This document shows, in pieces, positions 39,785 to 43,501 of a stretch of DNA of 43,501 bases (its first letter is position 1; every line of letters begins with the position of its first letter). Both the position numbers and the translations under genes were made by a program. Under the pieces are notes generated by a model. The model was not told the origin of the DNA. It worked only from the letters and a program-made list of their open reading frames with translations, and searched no databases. The DNA is taken from NCBI GenBank assembly GCA_007122455.1, contig SKTU01000055.1, positions 1 to 43,501 of the forward strand, read 5' to 3'. This DNA comes from Haloarculaceae archaeon. GTDB taxonomy: Archaea; Halobacteriota; Halobacteria; Halobacteriales; Haloarculaceae.

Positions 39785-40648
39785 ATGTACGGTGTCGTCA
39801 CGCGAAACGCCGAGGAGACCGGGTGGGCGGAGTTCGACCTGGCGTTCTACGAAGTGAAGGACGTCTCGGGACGATCCGCTGAACCTGTCGACGGCGCGGT
39901 GAGCATGATCTCCTGCTTCGGCGACAACGCGGCGGCCGAGGAGAACCCGGATCTGGTCCCGGTCAATCCGGACGGACAACCCGCCACTCGCGACCGGACG
40001 TACTTCGACTGGGCGTACATCTGTCCGACCCATCCGCGATATCGGGATGGGTTGCTCGAAATCGTCACGGACTGCACCACAGTCGGTCCGGACGTTCGTC
40101 TCGACGACGTCGGCTTCCCGCGCCCCGAGTACTGCTACTGCGATCGGTGTAACCGCCAGTTCGAGGAGTGGCTCGAAGCCCGACACGACGACGGAGGACC
40201 ACCGCCGGAGGCGTCGACGATCGACGACCGGTACGCCTGGCGCGCCGAACTGATTACGGCCTTCCTCGAAACGGCGGTCGATCGGATTCCCGGACGGACG
40301 TACATGACGCTCTACCCGGATCCGTACGACGATCACCTCTACGAGCGGGCGGGTATCGATCTGGCGGCGATCGAATCGCTCGTCGACGAGTTTGTCGTGC
40401 CGCTGTACGACACCCACTACGGAACGACCTACTGGCTGGAGACGATCGCGAAGGGGTTCGAATCAAGACTCGACACGCCGTTCAGTATCGAACTGTACGC
40501 GGTCGACGTCGATATCGACAACCTGATCCACGCGACCGACGTGGCCGAGGAGTACGCCGAATCGGTGCTGTTCGGCTACGACGCCGCGAACGCACGCGCC
40601 GCGCTACGGCGACGGGGGGCCGACGCGCGCGAAGGTGTCGAGTGGTGA
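39785..40648 (+). CDS. Putative glycoside-hydrolase-like (TIM-barrel) protein
   Basis: A 287-residue cytoplasmic protein without signal or membrane segment. The central motif VRLDDVGFPRPEYCYCDRCNRQFEEW (given here in parts: LDDVGFP and CYCDRCNRQF) resembles hypothetical glycosyl-hydrolase families, in which an acidic pair on a strand is followed by a CxCxxC loop. Strand-like segments follow in order (RTYMTLYPD, DEFVVPLYDTHYG, FSIELYAVDVD, SVLFGYDAANA), compatible with a TIM barrel. The cysteines could bind a metal. I assign no substrate. I chose the ATG at 39785; a GTG three codons earlier is possible. A TATA-like GACTTACG lies about 27 bases upstream. Confidence 0.5.
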   Translation: MYGVVTRNAEETGWAEFDLAFYEVKDVSGRSAEPVDGAVSMISCFGDNAAAEENPDLVPVNPDGQPATRDRTYFDWAYICPTHPRYRDGLLEIVTDCTTVGPDVRLDDVGFPRPEYCYCDRCNRQFEEWLEARHDDGGPPPEASTIDDRYAWRAELITAFLETAVDRIPGRTYMTLYPDPYDDHLYERAGIDLAAIESLVDEFVVPLYDTHYGTTYWLETIAKGFESRLDTPFSIELYAVDVDIDNLIHATDVAEEYAESVLFGYDAANARAALRRRGADAREGVEW

Positions 40649-40657
40649 GCGGAGCGA

Positions 40658-40879
40658 TCAGACGCCGGTCGTCACGAGTTCGAAGGCCCACCAGACCAGT
40701 CCGAGCAAGAGGACGACGATTATCACCGCCTCGATGCCGCGACGGAGTTTGTACCGGTTGTCCGCGTTGAAAAAGTCCGCGATCGGACCGAGATACTCTC
40801 TCGCGTACCGCTGAAGCGGGTGTTCGGCGTCGATATCGACTTCATCGTCCGAGCCCGAAGACGGCGATTCCGTGCTCAT
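40658..40879 (-). CDS. Small C-terminally anchored membrane protein
   Basis: A 73-residue protein: an acidic Ser/Asp/Glu-rich N-terminus (MSTESPSSGSDDEVDID), a charged middle (PLQRYAREYLGPIADFFNAD, then YKLRRG), and one hydrophobic helix near the C-terminus (IEAVIIVVLLLGLVWWAFEL). It looks like a tail-anchored protein facing the cytoplasm. No family is recognised. I chose the ATG at 40879; a start three codons earlier is possible. A TATA-like element (GTATAGTTTTACG on the minus strand) lies about 30 bases upstream. It converges with the glycoside-hydrolase-like gene, nine bases apart. Confidence 0.7.
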   Translation of the reverse strand: MSTESPSSGSDDEVDIDAEHPLQRYAREYLGPIADFFNADNRYKLRRGIEAVIIVVLLLGLVWWAFELVTTGV

Positions 40880-41131
40880 AGGTATCACGTCTATCGTGGA
40901 CTGACGTAAAACTATACCAACGGCTACGCATCGATCAACTCGAGGAACGGCCGTCGGATCTCCGGTCGTAGTATCCCCATACCGGCGTGAGGTGGCGACG
41001 TCGAGTCCGTAGTCGTATCCGTCTCGTACGACAGGTCAGACAAACGTCATCCGGAAAGGTTGCTTTTTTCAACGTTTTTCGGGTGTAATCCACCGAAGGA
41101 GATAAGTAGATGGTGGTCGGTACCAAGTATC

Positions 41132-42172
41132 ATGACAGATGATGACACTACTGGACCGGTAGACCGACGGAATGTGCTCAAAGGTGCGGCCGGCCTCGGA
41201 GTCGCAGGACTGGCCGGCTGTCTCGGCGGCGACGACGAAATCGTCGAGATCGTCGCGGGATGCTCTTCCCGCGGCTCGACATCGTTCTCGAGTTGCCAGG
41301 CGATGCAGGCAGTCGCCGACAGGCACTCCGAAAACCTCGAGTTCACGGTAACCGCACCGGGCGGCGATCCTGCATCCATCCGCGGTCTCGACGAAGGCGA
41401 GGTCGACCTCTACACTTCAGGAAGCTACATCGTCCAGCAGGCAGCCGCCGGCAACGATCCCTTCGCCGACGATCCCGTCGACGGCGTCGGGGGCATGGTG
41501 ATGTCGTACATCACGATCGACATGTACATGATGCAAAAAGAGGAGGCCGGCTACGAGGACTTCCAGGACGCCATCGACCAGGAGGCGGATATCTGGGGCT
41601 TCCCGGCCGGCTGGGGCCTTCGACGTCTGTTCATGAGGCTCCTCGAGGAGGCCGGAATGCGAGAGGAGGTCGAACCCCTGCTTCAGGACATGGCCGCCGA
41701 GGACGTCGCCGGTGCACTCGAGGAAGACCGGGTCGAAGTGTTCACCGGCTACGGGAACAGCGGCGTCGGCCTCGCCGGCTGGGAGGTCGAGGTCGACTCC
41801 CGGGTCGACGTCGAGTGGCTCGAAATGCCGGACCGCTACTGGGATGGCGTCGAAGCCGGACCGGCGCTTCTCAACCAGATCCCGCCGTACGGCTGGGAGC
41901 AAGACATCAACTCGCCCGACGAGTTCAACGCCTGGGTCGACGGGTTCAACATGTACGCGGATGAGGACCTGTCGTCCGACGTGGTGTACGAGCTGCTCGA
42001 GTTGGCCACCGAGTATCCCGACGAACTCCGTGACGCGGAGCCGAACTGGCTCGATGGAAACGATCCGGAGAACCTGACGGTCGGGTTCTGGGATACCGAG
42101 CTCCATCCCGGCGCTGCGGAGTTCTTCGACGACCACGACGTCGACATTTCGCCGGCGATCGATCCGAGATAG
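41132..42172 (+). CDS. TAXI-family TRAP transporter substrate-binding lipoprotein
   Basis: A 346-residue extracytoplasmic binding protein. The N-terminus has a twin-arginine signal (DRRNVLKGAAGLG) and lipobox LAGC with C30, so it is exported by Tat and anchored by lipid. The mature part fits the TAXI group of TRAP transporters (EIVAGCSSRGSTSFSSCQAMQ, then LEFTVTAPGGDPASIRGLDE, DLYTSGSYIVQQA). The solute is not evident; TRAP systems often take organic acids. The 252-bp gap upstream holds T-rich and GGAG elements and a possible 10-codon upstream frame (41110-41142) whose stop overlaps the start region; I do not assign it a function. The permease gene follows after 193 bases. Confidence 0.9.
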   Translation: MTDDDTTGPVDRRNVLKGAAGLGVAGLAGCLGGDDEIVEIVAGCSSRGSTSFSSCQAMQAVADRHSENLEFTVTAPGGDPASIRGLDEGEVDLYTSGSYIVQQAAAGNDPFADDPVDGVGGMVMSYITIDMYMMQKEEAGYEDFQDAIDQEADIWGFPAGWGLRRLFMRLLEEAGMREEVEPLLQDMAAEDVAGALEEDRVEVFTGYGNSGVGLAGWEVEVDSRVDVEWLEMPDRYWDGVEAGPALLNQIPPYGWEQDINSPDEFNAWVDGFNMYADEDLSSDVVYELLELATEYPDELRDAEPNWLDGNDPENLTVGFWDTELHPGAAEFFDDHDVDISPAIDPR

Positions 42173-42282
42173 AACTGTCGTCCGGGCGGCGTCCTCGTGG
42201 CCCTCGTCGTCGGGGCCGCGTGCCGAGATGCCGCACGTCACTACATGATAACGACAAAAGCGGCTTTGTTGGACATCCGTGC

Positions 42283-42369
42283 ATGAGACACCCAGACAAG
42301 CGGCATGATGGATACGACCCGTATCGAACCACCACCGACCGACTGGACCTGATCGATCGAGCGCCATGA
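42283..42369 (+). CDS. Possible 28-residue leader peptide before the TRAP permease
   Basis: ATG to TGA encodes 28 residues, rich in Asp, Arg, His and Thr, beginning MRHPDKRHDG. Its stop overlaps the permease start as ATGA (42366-42369), the same coupling seen between real gene pairs in this window. It has no hydrophobic part and no recognisable family. It may be a coupling leader, or a chance frame in the 193-bp gap. Confidence 0.25.
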   Translation: MRHPDKRHDGYDPYRTTTDRLDLIDRAP

Positions 42370-43501
42370 GTACGATATCGTTCCGTGGGACGGAGTACAC
42401 GCCGGCCGAAACCGTCGAGAAGACGCTGCTCGGTCTCTGCGTCCTCATCTGGGCGTTCGTTATCTACTACGCCTGGCAGATCCCGATGCCGAGGGACCGC
42501 TTCGGGATCATCTTCCTCTGTGGGATGATGATAATCTTCCTCGTTAGCGAGATGGTCGACGCAGTCGAGGAGAGCAGCCGGTTCGACATCCTCCTGATCA
42601 GCGTCAGTATCGTGGTGACGCTGATTACGGCGGTCTACATGAACATCATGTACGACACGCTGATCAACCACCGGCTGGGGTACGCGCTCCAGCACGAGTA
42701 CATTCTCGGCCTGCTGTTCGTCATCACGCTCGTCTATCTAACCTACCGCGCCTACGGCCTCGTCTTCTGTGCAGTCGTGGTGAGCGTGCTGTACTACACG
42801 TACTTCGGGTGGATGTTCCCCGGCATCCTCCGGCACGCCGGCTTCTCCTGGACCCGACTCGTCAACGTCCTGGTCTGGGAGTTCCAGTTCTCGGGGATGT
42901 TCGGATCGATCAACCAGATCGTCGCCGCGTGGGTGGCGCTGTTCCTGCTGTACGCGGGACTACTCCGTGGCTACGGCGCCTTCGATCTGATTCTGCGGGT
43001 CGCGATCAGGGCGGGGAACCTGATCGAATCCGGCGTCTCACAGGCGGCGATCACCGCCAGCATCATCATCGGGTCGATCACCGGCAGCCAGATGGCTAAC
43101 GCCGCCATCACCGGTTCGTTCACTATCCCGATGATGAAGGACAGCGGCCTCACCGGGGAAACCGCGGGCGGCATCGAATCCGTGGCGTCCTCCGGCGGCC
43201 AGCTCATGCCACCAATCATGGGCGCGGCAGCCTTCGTGATGGCGTCCATCCTCGGCATCGGCTACGTCAACGTCATCATCGCCGGACTCGTCCCAGCCTT
43301 CATCTTTTACGCCTCCGCCGTCGTCGCCGTCCACTACATCACCGTCAACGAACTCCAGGGACGCGAGATGGTCGACATGCGGGAATACCTGGACTCGAAC
43401 CTCACCACCACCGAAGTGTGGTACGAGTCAGTCCGGTTTCTGATTCCCTTCGGCGCGCTGATCTACACCCTCGGGATCGCCCGATGGACCGTCACGACCG
43501 C
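42366..43501 (+). CDS. TRAP transporter permease, fused 4TM/12TM type (partial, runs off right edge)
   Basis: 378 codons are visible, without a stop. The first ~150 residues hold four helices (KTLLGLCVLIWAFVIYYAW; FGIIFLCGMMIIFLV; ILLISVSIVVTLITAVY; ILGLLFVITLVYLTY), as in the small DctQ-like subunit. The rest starts the large DctM-like domain, with conserved loops IIGSITGSQMANAAITGSF and ASSGGQLMPPIMGAAAF. Fusion of the two permease subunits is typical for TAXI-type systems. The partner binding protein is the preceding gene. Energy comes from an ion gradient, probably sodium in a halophile (inference). The full protein should be about 650-870 residues. Confidence 0.92.
   Translation, partial: MSTISFRGTEYTPAETVEKTLLGLCVLIWAFVIYYAWQIPMPRDRFGIIFLCGMMIIFLVSEMVDAVEESSRFDILLISVSIVVTLITAVYMNIMYDTLINHRLGYALQHEYILGLLFVITLVYLTYRAYGLVFCAVVVSVLYYTYFGWMFPGILRHAGFSWTRLVNVLVWEFQFSGMFGSINQIVAAWVALFLLYAGLLRGYGAFDLILRVAIRAGNLIESGVSQAAITASIIIGSITGSQMANAAITGSFTIPMMKDSGLTGETAGGIESVASSGGQLMPPIMGAAAFVMASILGIGYVNVIIAGLVPAFIFYASAVVAVHYITVNELQGREMVDMREYLDSNLTTTEVWYESVRFLIPFGALIYTLGIARWTVTT

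Noticed and set aside
41110-41142. 10-codon upstream frame after a GGAG motif before the TAXI protein
   Set aside because: Too short and not supported by anything but the GGAG spacing; noted in the gene entry only.
1-43501. Insertion sequences, inteins, rRNA genes or CRISPR arrays
   Set aside because: I found no transposase, no intein splice motifs in the large proteins, no rRNA-like stretches and no regularly spaced repeats.

Overview
The window is chromosomal DNA from a halophilic archaeon (class Halobacteria). The evidence is high G+C with strong third-position G/C, very acidic predicted proteins, many genes with a TATA-like element about 27-30 bases before the start codon and no Shine-Dalgarno sequence (leaderless pattern), and typically archaeal or haloarchaeal genes: TrmY, Pus10, the RPA-Rpap-Rpe operon, Lhr helicase, halocyanin, a HalX response regulator, a Bat-type activator, twin-arginine lipoproteins and a SAMP/MoaD-like modifier. 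I cannot name the genus. Genes are tightly packed. No gene-free stretch exceeds 300 bases; the longest gaps (17858-18108, 19756-20033, 25033-25247, 40880-41131) are described in the entries. I see no complete insertion sequence, prophage, CRISPR array or rRNA.

Layout. 1-0.9 kb: tRNA-Pro(CGG), a decayed tRNA-like sequence and trmY. 0.9-10.3 kb: sugar-nucleotide genes (ugd, two closely related sugar nucleotidyltransferases, glmS, a two-domain glmU), interrupted by an aldehyde ferredoxin oxidoreductase, a short-chain dehydrogenase, a MoaD-like protein and an RNase Z-like hydrolase. 10.4-13.4 kb: pus10, an unassigned PD-(D/E)XK nuclease-like protein and a universal stress protein. 13.4-17.9 kb: signalling genes (metallophosphoesterase, membrane kinase-like protein, HalX response regulator overlapping a KaiC-like protein, HD phosphohydrolase). 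18.1-21.3 kb: a secreted Tat substrate with four repeated domains, tandem tatA genes, tRNA-Arg(CCT) and a small membrane protein. 21.4-24.1 kb: two transcription regulators. 24.2-28.2 kb: MOSC protein, metallo-beta-lactamase hydrolase, VOC protein, uracil-DNA glycosylase-like protein and halocyanin. 28.3-34.7 kb: rpa1-rpap1-rpe followed by lhr. 34.7-39.5 kb: udp-cdd, glmM, a KaiC-like protein and pyrBI. 39.6-43.5 kb: a 22-residue membrane peptide, a glycoside-hydrolase-like protein, a one-helix membrane protein, and a TAXI-type TRAP binding protein with its permease, which runs off the right edge.

How genes may work together. GlmS, GlmM and GlmU would together make UDP-GlcNAc from fructose-6-phosphate, and Ugd makes UDP-glucuronate; these feed surface glycosylation. 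Pus10 and TrmY act in sequence on tRNA position 54. PyrBI, Udp and Cdd cover pyrimidine synthesis and salvage. The RPA operon and Lhr act on single-stranded DNA and in repair. The most unusual structural signal is a perfect 86-bp inverted repeat inside the two convergent nucleotidyltransferase genes. It lies at the same codon position in both, so recombination between the copies would swap their C-terminal parts in frame.
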